Assembly (NCBI GenBank): GCA_902797525.1
Contig: CADBSZ010000239.1
Span: 1-11,564 of the forward strand
Source of the DNA: an uncultured Ruminococcus sp.
Lineage (GTDB): Bacteria > Bacillota > Clostridia > Oscillospirales > Acutalibacteraceae
Reading direction: 5' to 3'
DNA length: 11,564 nucleotides
The notes under the pieces are model-generated. The model saw only the letters and a program-made list of their open reading frames with translations. It searched no databases and was not told the origin of the DNA. Positions 1-7,095 of this stretch are shown piece after piece (positions within the stretch are counted from its first letter, which is position 1; each line of letters opens with the position of its first letter). The translations under genes and the position numbers were made by a program.

Positions 1-65
1 AAACCGACACGTTTTGCAAAACCGACCTCTCCAAAGGCGTCCTGCCCGTCGAGGCACTCGGTCGG
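1..65. repeat. Dispersed intergenic repeat, copy A (cut by window edge)
   Basis: Contains GTTTTGCAAAACCGACC, then CTCCAAAGGCGTCCT, then a CGAGGCACTCGG element. The same order of motifs recurs at 131-200 and, without the last element, at 8272-8322. The 5' part may be missing because the window begins here. A short inverted repeat GTCGGG-TAC-CCCGAC follows at about 61-75. The function is not known; seen directly as repeated sequence. Confidence 0.75.
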
Positions 66-130
66 GTACCCCGACGGGTAAACGCGCAAGATGTGTTAGT
101 ATAAAATCTTACCTTCTCAGCACGCGGTCA

Positions 131-200
131 GCCACGCCGTTTAACCGACGTTTTGCAAAACCGACCTCTCCATAGGCGTCCTACCACCCGAGGTACTCGG
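131..200. repeat. Dispersed intergenic repeat, copy B
   Basis: This is the most complete copy in the window: GCCACGCCGTTTAACCGACG, then a perfect 12-bp palindrome GTTTTGCAAAAC, then CCGACCTCTCC, AGGCGTCCT and a terminal CCGAG-GTA-CTCGG inverted repeat. It matches copy A across about 50 bp and copies at 8062-8322 over the left half or more. It sits just downstream of the small P-loop ATPase gene. The terminal CCGAG/CTCGG hairpin has no T-run on either side, so it is not an obvious terminator. Confidence 0.8.
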
Positions 201-202
201 AG

Positions 203-619
203 TTAGACTTTTTCGCAGACTGCGTTGATGGAGTCGGGAATGTCCGCCTCGTCCGCAGAAATCAAAAGCACAATGTTGGTGGAGCAGGTTTCGGACAGGC
301 TCTGGAGCTTTTTGGTGAACTCCTCCAAGCCGTCAACGCCCTCCTTGCAGATTTTGAAGGTGGAGTCAACAAGAATATCCGTAACGTCATAGTTGCCTGC
401 GCAAATGCCGCTGATGAAGCCGTAGAGCATATCGTAGCCGGAAACAGCGTACTGGTCAGTATCGATCAAACGCGCCTTGTGGGTTACGTCATAGGTGAGC
501 TTGGAGCCCTTTTCGATAACAACAACGTTGCCCGAAGAAGTCGCAACAGCCTCGTTAGCGCGCGCAATCAGCTTTTTGGTTTTGCCTGTGCCTTTTTTTC
601 CGATAAGTAAAGTAACCAT
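203..619 (-). CDS. Small P-loop NTPase of unknown function
   Basis: A 138-residue protein whose N-terminus is a Walker A motif, GKKGTGKT at residues 7-14. A hydrophobic strand ending in Asp (ILVD, residues 82-85) is a plausible Walker B, and VVVIEKGSK near 32-40 and IVLLISADE near 116-124 look like further strands of the fold. The chain is much shorter than most P-loop ATPases and shows no extra domain, membrane segment or signal peptide, so it is probably cytosolic. The start is well supported by AGGAGG eight bases before ATG. It lies 35 bp downstream of pgi with no terminator between, so the two are probably co-transcribed. I do not recognise a named family; substrate and role are unknown. 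The N-terminus resembles kinase or ATPase cores, but function should not be inferred from that alone. Confidence 0.85.
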   Translation of the reverse strand: MVTLLIGKKGTGKTKKLIARANEAVATSSGNVVVIEKGSKLTYDVTHKARLIDTDQYAVSGYDMLYGFISGICAGNYDVTDILVDSTFKICKEGVDGLEEFTKKLQSLSETCSTNIVLLISADEADIPDSINAVCEKV

Positions 620-654
620 TATGAGTTCCTCCTGAATTTTTTTCGATGATGAAG

Positions 655-1992
655 TTAGCCGAGTCGAGCCTCGAGAGCAGCCTTTTGGTCTTCGTAACCG
701 GGCTTGCCGAGCAAGGCAAACATATTCTTCTTGTAGCTTTCAACGCCGGGCTGGTTGAACGGATTAACGCCGAGCATGTAGCCGGAAATGGCGCAAGCCT
801 TTTCGAAGAAATAGATGAGATAACCGAGCTCGGTTTCGTTCATTTCGGGAACGTTAATCACAACGTTCGGCACGCCGCCGTCGTTGTGCGCAAGCACGGT
901 GCCCTCAAATGCCTTTTGGTTGACAAAGCCCATGGTCTTTCCCGCGAGGAAATTGAGGCCGTCAACGTTGGTCGGGTCGGTGCCGAGGGTAACTTCTTTT
1001 TTGCATTTATCAAAGAGGACAACAGTTTCAAACATGGTGCGTCTGCCGTCCTGAATGTACTGACCGAGAGAGTGAAGGTCGGTTGAGAAGATAACGCTTG
1101 CCGGGAAAATGCCCTTGTTATCCTTGCCTTCGCTTTCGCCGTAGAGCTGCTTGAACCACTCCGCCATCATGGTGTAGGCAGGCTCGTAGGAAACCATTAC
1201 CTCCATGGTTTTGCCCTTGCGGTAAAGAATGTTGCGGATAGCGGCGTATTTGTAGCAGTCGTTGGTCATGAGGTCGTCGTTGTCAAGCTCCTGCTGCGCC
1301 TTTTGCGCGCCTGCCATCAAAGCGTCGATGTCAGCGCCCGAAACGGCGATGGGAAGCAGACCGACAGCGGTGAGAACCGAAAATCTGCCGCCGACGTCGT
1401 CGGGTACAACGAAGGTTTCATAGCCCTCCTCATCGGCGAGCGCCTTAAGGGTGCCGCGCGCCTTGTCGGTGGTGCAGTAAATTCTTTCCTTGGCGCCTTC
1501 CTTGCCGTATTTCTTCTCGAGCATTTCGCGGAATACGCGGAACGCGATTGCCGGCTCGGTGGTGGTGCCTGACTTTGAAATCATGTTAACGGAAACGTCC
1601 TTGCCCTCGCAAAGCTCCATGATTTCCGCCAGAGCGGAGGAGCTGATGGAGTTTCCGGTGAAGAAAATCTGTGGAGTGTCCTTGCAGGTGAGGTTGTAGT
1701 TCTGAGAGGTCAGAAACTCAATCGCCGCGCGCGCGCCGAGATAGGAGCCGCCGATGCCGATCACCACGAACACGTCGGTATCCTTTTTGATTTTTTCAGC
1801 CGCCGCCTTAATGCGTGCGAATTCCTCTTTATCGTAGTTGGTGGGAAGGTCGAGCCAGCCGATAAAATCGTTGCCGAGACCGGTTCCCTCGTGCAGAGCC
1901 TTGTGCGCCGCCTTGACCTCCTGTGCCACGCCGGCATATTCCTGCTCGCCGATAAAACCTTGCAAATACTTGTCTGTTAACTTTGTTGCCAT
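655..1992 (-). CDS. pgi: Glucose-6-phosphate isomerase
   Basis: Interconverts glucose 6-phosphate and fructose 6-phosphate in the cytosol, at the entry to glycolysis and in gluconeogenesis. The 445-residue length fits the compact bacterial form. Family motifs are clear: the sugar-phosphate binding stretch [10 protein letters not shown] near residues 138-147, signature 1 (DDVGGRFS, about 198-205), HNDGGVPN in the C-terminal third, and signature 2 ([19 protein letters not shown], about 404-422). An in-frame TTG lies five codons upstream at 2007, but it is part of the ribosome binding site (TTGGAGG). The ATG at 1992, eight bases after GGAGG, is therefore the likely start. A consensus promoter lies just upstream. 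A small P-loop ATPase gene follows 35 bp downstream on the same strand. Confidence 0.97.
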   Translation of the reverse strand: MATKLTDKYLQGFIGEQEYAGVAQEVKAAHKALHEGTGLGNDFIGWLDLPTNYDKEEFARIKAAAEKIKKDTDVFVVIGIGGSYLGARAAIEFLTSQNYNLTCKDTPQIFFTGNSISSSALAEIMELCEGKDVSVNMISKSGTTTEPAIAFRVFREMLEKKYGKEGAKERIYCTTDKARGTLKALADEEGYETFVVPDDVGGRFSVLTAVGLLPIAVSGADIDALMAGAQKAQQELDNDDLMTNDCYKYAAIRNILYRKGKTMEVMVSYEPAYTMMAEWFKQLYGESEGKDNKGIFPASVIFSTDLHSLGQYIQDGRRTMFETVVLFDKCKKEVTLGTDPTNVDGLNFLAGKTMGFVNQKAFEGTVLAHNDGGVPNVVINVPEMNETELGYLIYFFEKACAISGYMLGVNPFNQPGVESYKKNMFALLGKPGYEDQKAALEARLG

Positions 1993-2025
1993 ATAGTCAT
2001 CCTCCAAGTTATACTAATTGTCTTT

Positions 2026-2054
2026 ATTATACAATAGATGAAGTGATTTTGCAA
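2026..2054 (-). promoter_or_regulatory. Sigma-A-type promoter for pgi
   Basis: On the minus strand TTGCAA (2054-2049) and TATAAT (2031-2026) are separated by exactly 17 bp. The predicted start lies about 25-30 bp before the pgi ATG. It is in the 79-bp spacer between the carboxypeptidase stop and pgi, so pgi need not depend on read-through. Confidence 0.8.
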
Positions 2055-2071
2055 GGCGTTTTCGTGATTTT

Positions 2072-3208
2072 TTATAATGCTAACAAAGAATTAAACAATC
2101 TCCCCCACACCAAGGAGTAGGACGCGGCAGGGATGTCGGTTTTGCAGAGAATGTCAAAGCTTTGGGTGTCGCCGCCGGTTTTATAAACAACGGACCCCAC
2201 CTTTTCGCCCTCAACTACGGGCGCGCTCAAGATTTCGGGCAGGGCGATTTCATACGCCACCTCGTCGGCGCTCGCCTTGTTGAGAACCACGTTGGAATCC
2301 ACCGTGCAGGACAGCGCCGCAAACGGCTCCATGCCGCCCTCCACAGGCAGCGATTCGGGCAAATCTTCGGGGGTGCTTAATTCTTTTATCGCAAAATTAG
2401 CAAAGCCGTAATCGAGCAGCGCCGCCGCGTCGGCAAAGCGCTCCTTGCCCGTTGCCGCGCCGAGCGCCACGCCGATCAAACTCATGCCGTCGCGCGCAGC
2501 GGTGGCGGAAATACAGCAGCCGGCGTCGTCGGTGGTGCCGGTTTTTAAGCCCGTTATGCCGTTGTAGGTTTTGAGCAGCTTGTTGGTGTTGACAATTTGG
2601 GTTTTGCCGCCGCGCAGATTGTCGAGCCAAATGGACGTGTAGTCAAAGATTTTTTCGTGCTGAATGAGCGCACGCGACATCACCGCAACGTCATAGGCGG
2701 AGGTCAGGTGTCCCTCCTCGTCGAGTCCGTTGCAGTTTTTGAACACCGTGTCGTTCATGCCGAGCTGCGCGGCGCGCTCGTTCATCTGCGCAACAAACGC
2801 GTCCTCGCTGCCGCTGATGTGCTCGGCAAGGGCAACTGCCGCGTCGTTGGCGCTGGCAACGACCGTGGCTTTTATCATATCGTCGGCGGACATGGTCTCT
2901 CCCGGTTCGAGCCAAATGTCGCTGCCGCCCATGGACGCCGCGTGCTCAGACGCGGTGATGGTGTCGTCAAGGCTGAGCTTGCCGCTGTCGATTGCCTCGA
3001 ATACCAGCAGCAGCGTCATGACCTTGGTGACGGACGCGCAGGGACGCTGCTCGTGCGCATTTTTCTCATAAAGAATTTTCCCTGTGGACGCTTCCATCAA
3101 AACGCCCGCAGGCGCGGAAATCAAACTGCCGTCCTGTGCCGAAACGATGACAACGGAGCAGAACGTCAGCACAACCGCCATCAGTAATGCCAATAATTTA
3201 TGAACCAT
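2072..3208 (-). CDS. D-alanyl-D-alanine carboxypeptidase (low-molecular-weight PBP, S11 family)
   Basis: Removes the terminal D-Ala from peptidoglycan stem peptides outside the cytoplasmic membrane. All three active-site motifs of the serine S11 family are present: SVTK (Ser59, Lys62), SAN (Ser119-Asn121) and KTG (Lys222-Gly224). The N-terminus is a signal peptide: a short Lys-bearing head, a hydrophobic core to about residue 22, and a likely cleavage after VSA. A C-terminal beta-rich part follows the catalytic domain, as in PBP5-like enzymes. The last residues (LVWGRLFNSLLAL) are hydrophobic and could serve as a weak membrane anchor. A GTG three codons upstream at 3217 lies within the ribosome binding site ACCGAGGTG, so ATG at 3208 is preferred. 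It could be a vegetative DacA-type or a sporulation DacF/DacB-type enzyme; sequence alone does not decide. Confidence 0.95.
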   Translation of the reverse strand: MVHKLLALLMAVVLTFCSVVIVSAQDGSLISAPAGVLMEASTGKILYEKNAHEQRPCASVTKVMTLLLVFEAIDSGKLSLDDTITASEHAASMGGSDIWLEPGETMSADDMIKATVVASANDAAVALAEHISGSEDAFVAQMNERAAQLGMNDTVFKNCNGLDEEGHLTSAYDVAVMSRALIQHEKIFDYTSIWLDNLRGGKTQIVNTNKLLKTYNGITGLKTGTTDDAGCCISATAARDGMSLIGVALGAATGKERFADAAALLDYGFANFAIKELSTPEDLPESLPVEGGMEPFAALSCTVDSNVVLNKASADEVAYEIALPEILSAPVVEGEKVGSVVYKTGGDTQSFDILCKTDIPAASYSLVWGRLFNSLLAL

Positions 3209-3265
3209 ATAAAACACCTCGGTAAAACTTATGTCGGCACCTCGGCATTAATGAATCGTTAATGA

Positions 3266-3322
3266 TGAAAAACGGCCGGGCAGATCGGTTTGCTTTTGCA
3301 CAAACTGTTCTGCCCGACCGGC
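3266..3322 (-). terminator. Intrinsic terminator after ispF with an elaborate stem
   Basis: Read on the minus strand, an 8-bp arm CGGGCAGA pairs with TCTGCCCG (3316-3309 with 3284-3277). It is extended outside by CGG/CCG past one mismatch, and inside by GTTTG/CAAAC around a short loop. The stem is followed directly by TTTTTC. It lies 22 bp past the ispF stop and before the carboxypeptidase start, so it ends the ispD-ispF transcript. Confidence 0.8.
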
Positions 3323-3343
3323 ATGATATGCGATTTGATGGAA

Positions 3344-3823
3344 CTATTCCGTTTTTTCTATTACCGTGACCGCGTGCGCCGAAATGCCCTCGAGCCTTCC
3401 GGTAAAGCCGAGCCTTTCCTCGGTGGTCGCCTTAACGCTGATTTGCGAAAGCGCAACGCCGCAGTTTTCGGCAATGGTTTTGCGCATGGAGAGGATATAA
3501 TCCTTGAGCTTCGGCTTTTGCGCAATAACGGTAGCGTCGATGTTGCCGATTCGGTATCCGTTTTCCGCAAGGATACGGCAAACCTCGCGCAGCAAAAGCA
3601 TGCTGTCGGCGCCCTTGTAGCGGTCGTCGGTGTCGGGAAAATGCTGTCCGATGTCGCCCAGCGCCGCCGCGCCGAGCAGCGCGTCCATCATCGCGTGGGC
3701 AAGCACGTCCGCGTCGGAGTGACCGAGCAGTCCGTATTCATAGGGGATTTCAACGCCGCCCAAAATTAATTTGCGGTTCTCCGCAAAGCGGTGAACGTCA
3801 TAGCCGTGTCCGATTCGAATCAT
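3344..3823 (-). CDS. ispF: 2-C-methyl-D-erythritol 2,4-cyclodiphosphate synthase
   Basis: Cyclises 4-diphosphocytidyl-methylerythritol 2-phosphate with release of CMP, in the MEP route to isoprenoid precursors; the family forms cytosolic homotrimers. The 159-residue length is typical. The N-terminal GHGYDVHRF gives the metal ligands Asp9 and His11. [32 protein letters not shown] (in pieces from residue 33) supplies His43 and substrate-binding residues. [11 protein letters not shown] near residues 132-142 is the conserved C-terminal signature. The start is fixed by the ATGA overlap with the ispD stop and by GAGG eight bases upstream. The ispD-ispF order and overlap indicate translational coupling. 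It ends in a strong terminator. Confidence 0.97.
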   Translation of the reverse strand: MIRIGHGYDVHRFAENRKLILGGVEIPYEYGLLGHSDADVLAHAMMDALLGAAALGDIGQHFPDTDDRYKGADSMLLLREVCRILAENGYRIGNIDATVIAQKPKLKDYILSMRKTIAENCGVALSQISVKATTEERLGFTGRLEGISAHAVTVIEKTE

Positions 3824-4515
3824 GTGTGTTCCCTCTTTTGTAAAATGCTTTCCGCAATCAGAATGTCAATAGGAGTGGTCAGCTTGATGTTTTCGCGGCT
3901 GCCCTCAATGATTTGCACCTCGCCGCCCATCTGCTCAATCAGCGAGCAGTCGTCGGTGACGCTTTCCAAATGCGCCGCCCCAGACAGCGCGAGGGTGTAA
4001 AGCTTGCGCTCGAACACCTGCGGCGTTTGCACCGCACGAAGCGCGGCGCGGTTGGGCGTGGCGGTAATGACGTTATGTTCGTCAACCACCTTAATCGTGT
4101 CGGTGACGGGCGTGCCGAGCGTTGCGGCGCCGGTTTCAAGCGCCGCTTCGACCACGGCGGTGATGTCCCGGACGGTAATCAGCGGCCGCGCGCCGTCGTG
4201 AACAGCAAAGTACGCCGCGTCGGGGTTGGCGGCAAGAATGCCGTTTTTTACGCTTTCGGCACGGCAGGCGCCGCCCTCGGTGACGGCAGTCACCTTGGTA
4301 AATCCGTATGCATCGGCAAGCGCCTGAATGCGCTCAATGTCCTGTGCGCGGCTGACAATGACGATTTCACGAATCAAGCCGCAGCTTTGAAACGCGGCGA
4401 GCGTGTAGGAAAGCGCCGGCTTGCCGAGCAGCTCAATAAACTGCTTGCTGTCGGACGTTCCCATGCGCGTTGAGCCGCCCGCGGCGACAATAACAGCGGA
4501 AACAAAAGCAGACAT
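3820..4515 (-). CDS. ispD: 2-C-methyl-D-erythritol 4-phosphate cytidylyltransferase
   Basis: Transfers CMP from CTP to methylerythritol 4-phosphate, the third step of the MEP pathway. The protein has 231 residues, the usual length. The CTP-binding loop AAGGSTRMG (residues 11-19) is followed by Lys24. HDGARPLI lies near residue 105, and the signature VQTPQVF near 155-165. The start is supported by CCGGAGG six bases before ATG. The last codon overlaps the ispF ATG by four bases (ATGA). Upstream lies a 182-bp spacer after metY that holds a tandem 7-mer, a palindromic repeat and a further hairpin. I found no convincing promoter in it, so ispDF may be read partly from the metY transcript; this is uncertain. 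Confidence 0.97.
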   Translation of the reverse strand: MSAFVSAVIVAAGGSTRMGTSDSKQFIELLGKPALSYTLAAFQSCGLIREIVIVSRAQDIERIQALADAYGFTKVTAVTEGGACRAESVKNGILAANPDAAYFAVHDGARPLITVRDITAVVEAALETGAATLGTPVTDTIKVVDEHNVITATPNRAALRAVQTPQVFERKLYTLALSGAAHLESVTDDCSLIEQMGGEVQIIEGSRENIKLTTPIDILIAESILQKREHT

Positions 4516-4529
4516 AATTACCTCCGGGG

Positions 4530-4550
4530 TGAGTGGTCAGTGGTTAGTGG
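4530..4550. repeat. Three tandem 7-bp repeats in the ispD leader
   Basis: TGAGTGG, TCAGTGG and TTAGTGG stand head to tail (4530-4536, 4537-4543, 4544-4550), differing only at the second base (G, C or T). They begin immediately upstream of the ispD ribosome binding site. On the transcript they read CCACTAA-CCACTGA-CCACTCA. The short, near-perfect array resembles a small variable-number repeat; function unknown. Confidence 0.7.
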
Positions 4551-4587
4551 CCGGTTAAGTAATGATTCACTCAAACCTATAAGAGTG

Positions 4588-4633
4588 ATTTCCTATCCCG
4601 GGCGAGCAATGCTCGCCCCTACAATAAGGAAAT
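4588..4633. repeat. Palindromic repeat element of the GGGCG...CGCCCCTAC type
   Basis: An 8-bp arm GGGCGAGC (4600-4607), an AAT loop and GCTCGCCC (4611-4618) are followed by CTAC. Outer arms ATTTCC (4588-4593) and GGAAAT (4628-4633) extend the inverted repeat. A second copy with a different but still complementary stem lies at 8126-8151. No T-run follows on either strand, so it is not a classical terminator. It separates metY from ispD. Confidence 0.75.
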
Positions 4634-4648
4634 GATTGCTTTAGTTGA

Positions 4649-4675
4649 CGACATTGCCTGTTAGGGGAAATGTCG
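4649..4675. other. Hairpin just after metY
   Basis: CGACATT (4649-4655) pairs with AATGTCG (4669-4675), with an inner CCT/AGG pairing around GTT. It begins 22 bases beyond the metY stop. No T-tract follows on the minus strand, so termination would be inefficient or protein-dependent; it could instead protect the 3' end of the message. Confidence 0.45.
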
Positions 4676-4697
4676 CGAAACAACCCGAAACGCAACT

Positions 4698-5969
4698 CTA
4701 AATTTTATCAAGCGCCTGCTGCAAGTCGGCGATGAGGTCGTCGGCGTTTTCCAAACCGACGGACAGGCGGATGAGGTCGGGCGCAACGCCTGCCTCGCGG
4801 AGCTGCTCCTCGGTGAGCTGACGGTGGGTGTGGCTGGCAGGATGGAGCAGACAGGTGCGCGCGTCTGCAACGTGGGTTGCGATGGTGGCGAGCTTTAAGC
4901 TGTCCATGAATTTTACGGCAGCGTCTCTTCCGCCCTTAACGGCAAAGGCGAGCACGCCGCAGGAGCCGTTGGGCAGATACTTCTGCGCCAGCTCGTAGTT
5001 TTCGTCGCCCTCGAGGTTCGGGTAGTTTACCCATGCAACCTTGTCCTGCGCTTTGAGGAAGCGCGCGATTTTCAGCGCGTTGTCGCAGTGGCGCTGCATG
5101 CGCACGTGCAGGCTTTCGAGTCCGTTGTTGAGATAAAACGCGTTCTGCGGCGACTGAATGGAGCCGAGGTCGCGCATGAGCTGTGAGGTGGTCTTGGTGA
5201 TGTAGCCCAGCTTGCCGAATTTTTCGGCGTAAACCAAGCCGTGATAGCTCTCGTCGGGGGTGGTCATGCCGGGATATTTGTCGGCGTGCGCCATCCAGTC
5301 AAAATTGCCGCTGTCCACAATCGCGCCGCCGACGCCGACGCCGTGGCCGTCCATGTATTTGGTGGTGGAGTGGGTAACGATGTCCGCGCCGAACTCAATC
5401 GGGCGGCAGTTGACGGGCGTGGCGAAGGTGTTGTCCACAATCAGCGGAACGCCGTGGGAATGCGCCAGACGCGCGAATTTTTCAATGTCAAGCACCGAAA
5501 CGGTGGGATTGGTGACGGTTTCGCCGAACACGGCGCGTGTGTTGGGACGGAACGCCTTGGCAAGCTCCTCCTCGGGAAGGGTTTGGTCAACAAAGGTGAC
5601 GTCGATTCCCATTTTCTTCATGGTAACGCCGAGCAGGTTGTAGGTGCCGCCGTAAATCGCGGAGGACGCGACAATGTGGCTGCCGGTTTCGCAAATGTTA
5701 AAGAGCGCGAAAAAGTTTGCTGCCTGTCCGCTGGAGGTCAGCATGCCGGCAACGCCGCCCTCAAGCGCAGCGATTTTTGCCGCAACGGCGTCGTTGGTGG
5801 GGTTTTGGAGACGGGTGTAAAAATAGCCGCTCGCCTCTAAGTCAAACAGCTTGCCCATATCGTCGGAGGAAGCGTACTTCCATGTGGTGCTCTGATAAAT
5901 CGGGAGCTGTCTGGGCTCGCCGTTTTCGGGTTCGTAGCCTGCGTGCAGGCATTTGGTTTCTACATTCAT
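4698..5969 (-). CDS. metY: O-acetylhomoserine sulfhydrylase (PLP-dependent, Cys/Met metabolism family)
   Basis: Makes homocysteine from O-acetylhomoserine and sulfide (or methionine from methanethiol) in the cytosol. It is a 423-residue fold-type I PLP enzyme. The cofactor lysine is Lys204 in THSTTKYMDGHG. VDNTFATP near residues 178-185 supplies the Asp that contacts the pyridine nitrogen, and YTRLQNPTN near 51-59 and TSSGQAA near 78-84 are further family motifs. The length near 420-430, SSAIYGGTYNLL, and insertions beyond those of cystathionine synthases/lyases (about 380-400 residues) favour MetY over MetB/MetC. The start follows AAGGAG by eight bases. It lies 19 bp after a small membrane-protein gene and shares its promoter. 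No S-box or T-box leader is evident near it. Confidence 0.93.
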   Translation of the reverse strand: MNVETKCLHAGYEPENGEPRQLPIYQSTTWKYASSDDMGKLFDLEASGYFYTRLQNPTNDAVAAKIAALEGGVAGMLTSSGQAANFFALFNICETGSHIVASSAIYGGTYNLLGVTMKKMGIDVTFVDQTLPEEELAKAFRPNTRAVFGETVTNPTVSVLDIEKFARLAHSHGVPLIVDNTFATPVNCRPIEFGADIVTHSTTKYMDGHGVGVGGAIVDSGNFDWMAHADKYPGMTTPDESYHGLVYAEKFGKLGYITKTTSQLMRDLGSIQSPQNAFYLNNGLESLHVRMQRHCDNALKIARFLKAQDKVAWVNYPNLEGDENYELAQKYLPNGSCGVLAFAVKGGRDAAVKFMDSLKLATIATHVADARTCLLHPASHTHRQLTEEQLREAGVAPDLIRLSVGLENADDLIADLQQALDKI

Positions 5970-5988
5970 GTTTTTTACTCCTTCTTTT

Positions 5989-6408
5989 TTAGCTGAACAG
6001 ACCTTTAATCCAGCCTGTAACCATGTCTGTGCCGAAAATCACCGCGGCAACCAGCAGAATAAACAAAACTGCCGAGATAATGCGCACGGCGGTGCGCTTG
6101 CCGCTTGGCATGTCCTCAAATTCTTCGGCGGGCGCCGCCTCTTCCCCGTCGGGTTCGATGATTTCTTCTTCGCCGTCGAGCTTAATCGCGCCGATGCCAA
6201 CGCAGATGTCATAGGCATTGTCATAGTCCTGCGCGGCAACGTAAACGTCCTGCTCGGACATGTCCACGCCCGTGACCGCCTTGGCGGAAAAGTTGCGCTT
6301 TTGCGGCTTGCTGTCGTTGGGGATTCCGTTGTCGGAAAGAGCGGTGCGAATGCGCTCCAGCTCAAAGCCCGAGGCGGAAACCAGATATTTTAAATCCATC
6401 TCTGTCAT
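5989..6408 (-). CDS. Small tail-anchored membrane protein, possibly DUF2007-like
   Basis: A 139-residue protein. Residues 1-75 form a small soluble domain: YLVSASGFELERIRTALSDNGIP, then VYVAAQDYDNAYDICVGIGA. This alpha/beta pattern, with a helix ending in 'L...GI' and a later 'VYV...D...A', resembles the DUF2007 putative signal-transducing family. An acidic linker follows (about 78-100), then a basic SGKR and one membrane helix (about 108-127), with a short C-terminal tail. There is no signal peptide, so the soluble domain should face the cytoplasm. The start is supported by AAAGGAG six bases before ATG. It is the first gene of an operon with metY. The link to sulfur metabolism is by position only, and the DUF2007 match is from pattern memory. 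Confidence 0.8.
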   Translation of the reverse strand: MTEMDLKYLVSASGFELERIRTALSDNGIPNDSKPQKRNFSAKAVTGVDMSEQDVYVAAQDYDNAYDICVGIGAIKLDGEEEIIEPDGEEAAPAEEFEDMPSGKRTAVRIISAVLFILLVAAVIFGTDMVTGWIKGLFS

Positions 6409-6438
6409 AGCAAACTCCTTTGTTTGATTTACAGGAAT

Positions 6439-6467
6439 ATTTTAGCACAAAACAAGGAGCGTATCAA
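6439..6467 (-). promoter_or_regulatory. Sigma-A-type promoter for the membrane-protein/metY operon
   Basis: On the minus strand TTGATA (6467-6462) and TAAAAT (6444-6439) are 17 bp apart, with TGC just before the -10 (extended -10). The predicted start is about 25 bp before the ATG at 6408. It sits immediately beyond the dpaAB terminator. Confidence 0.8.
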
Positions 6468-6475
6468 GTCTTTTT

Positions 6476-6514
6476 CAAGATAAAACCATTGCGGAGCGGG
6501 AAATCCCGCTCCGC
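6476..6514 (-). terminator. Terminator of dpaA-dpaB
   Basis: A perfect 11-bp stem: GCGGAGCGGGA (6491-6501) with TCCCGCTCCGC (6504-6514), separated by two A residues. It starts nine bases past the dpaB stop. On the minus strand it is followed by AATGGTTTTATCTT, a modest U-rich tail. The stem is very stable; the tail is imperfect. Confidence 0.75.
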
Positions 6515-6522
6515 CGGAAATG

Positions 6523-7095
6523 CTAGAATAAGACCGGCTGAACCTGTTTGCCGGCAAGCGCGGCGACGGCGCATTCGGGAATGCGCTTAAAATCCGCGAC
6601 GAGCGAACGGGGCTTTTTGACGGGGTCGTCCTGATTCAGCGGTACGAAATAGATGTTTTTTGTATTAAACAGTCTGCCGATGTTTTGCGCGGACGCGCCG
6701 AGCGCGTCGTTGGTTGCCGCGCAAATCAGTACGGGCCTGAGCACGCGCAGGTGCGACTTTGCCGCCATGGTGACGGACGTGTCGGTTACGCCGAGCGAAA
6801 GCTTTGCGAGGGTGTTGCCCGTGCAGGGCGCGATAATCAGCAAATCGCACATATTTTTCGGGCCGATGGGCTCGGTTTCCACGGCGGTGCAAAGCACCTT
6901 TTTGCCGGTAATGCTCTCCGCCCGTTTGACCATGTCCTCAGCCGCGCCGAAGCGCGTGTCGGTGGTGCAGGCGTTTTGCGACATGATGGGAATGACGTCA
7001 AAGCCCTGCCGCACCAGCTCCTCCATTTGTTCAAATGCCTTTGAAAAGGTGCAAAAGGAACCGCACATGGCAAACCCTATGGTTGCTTTTGTCAC
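6523..7095 (-). CDS. dpaB: Dipicolinate synthase subunit B
   Basis: Together with DpaA converts a dihydrodipicolinate-pathway intermediate to dipicolinic acid in the mother cell; dipicolinate is then loaded into the spore core with calcium. The 190-residue protein belongs to the flavoprotein-like fold: TIGFAMCGSFCTF at the N-terminus, IIAPCTGNTLAKLSLGVTD mid-chain, and AATNDALGASAQNI followed by the FVPLNQDDP(V)KKP signature typical of SpoVFB. The open frame runs back to an ATG at 7164, but that would overlap dpaA by 70 bases and has no special support. GTG at 7095 sits seven bases after GAGGAGG, overlaps the dpaA stop as GTGA, and gives the normal family length. It is the last gene before a strong terminator. 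Confidence 0.93.
   Translation of the reverse strand: MTKATIGFAMCGSFCTFSKAFEQMEELVRQGFDVIPIMSQNACTTDTRFGAAEDMVKRAESITGKKVLCTAVETEPIGPKNMCDLLIIAPCTGNTLAKLSLGVTDTSVTMAAKSHLRVLRPVLICAATNDALGASAQNIGRLFNTKNIYFVPLNQDDPVKKPRSLVADFKRIPECAVAALAGKQVQPVLF

Noticed and set aside
4600..4622. Palindrome as terminator of metY
   Set aside because: Neither strand has a T-run after the stem, and a copy of the same element elsewhere does not follow a gene end, so a repeat element is the better explanation.
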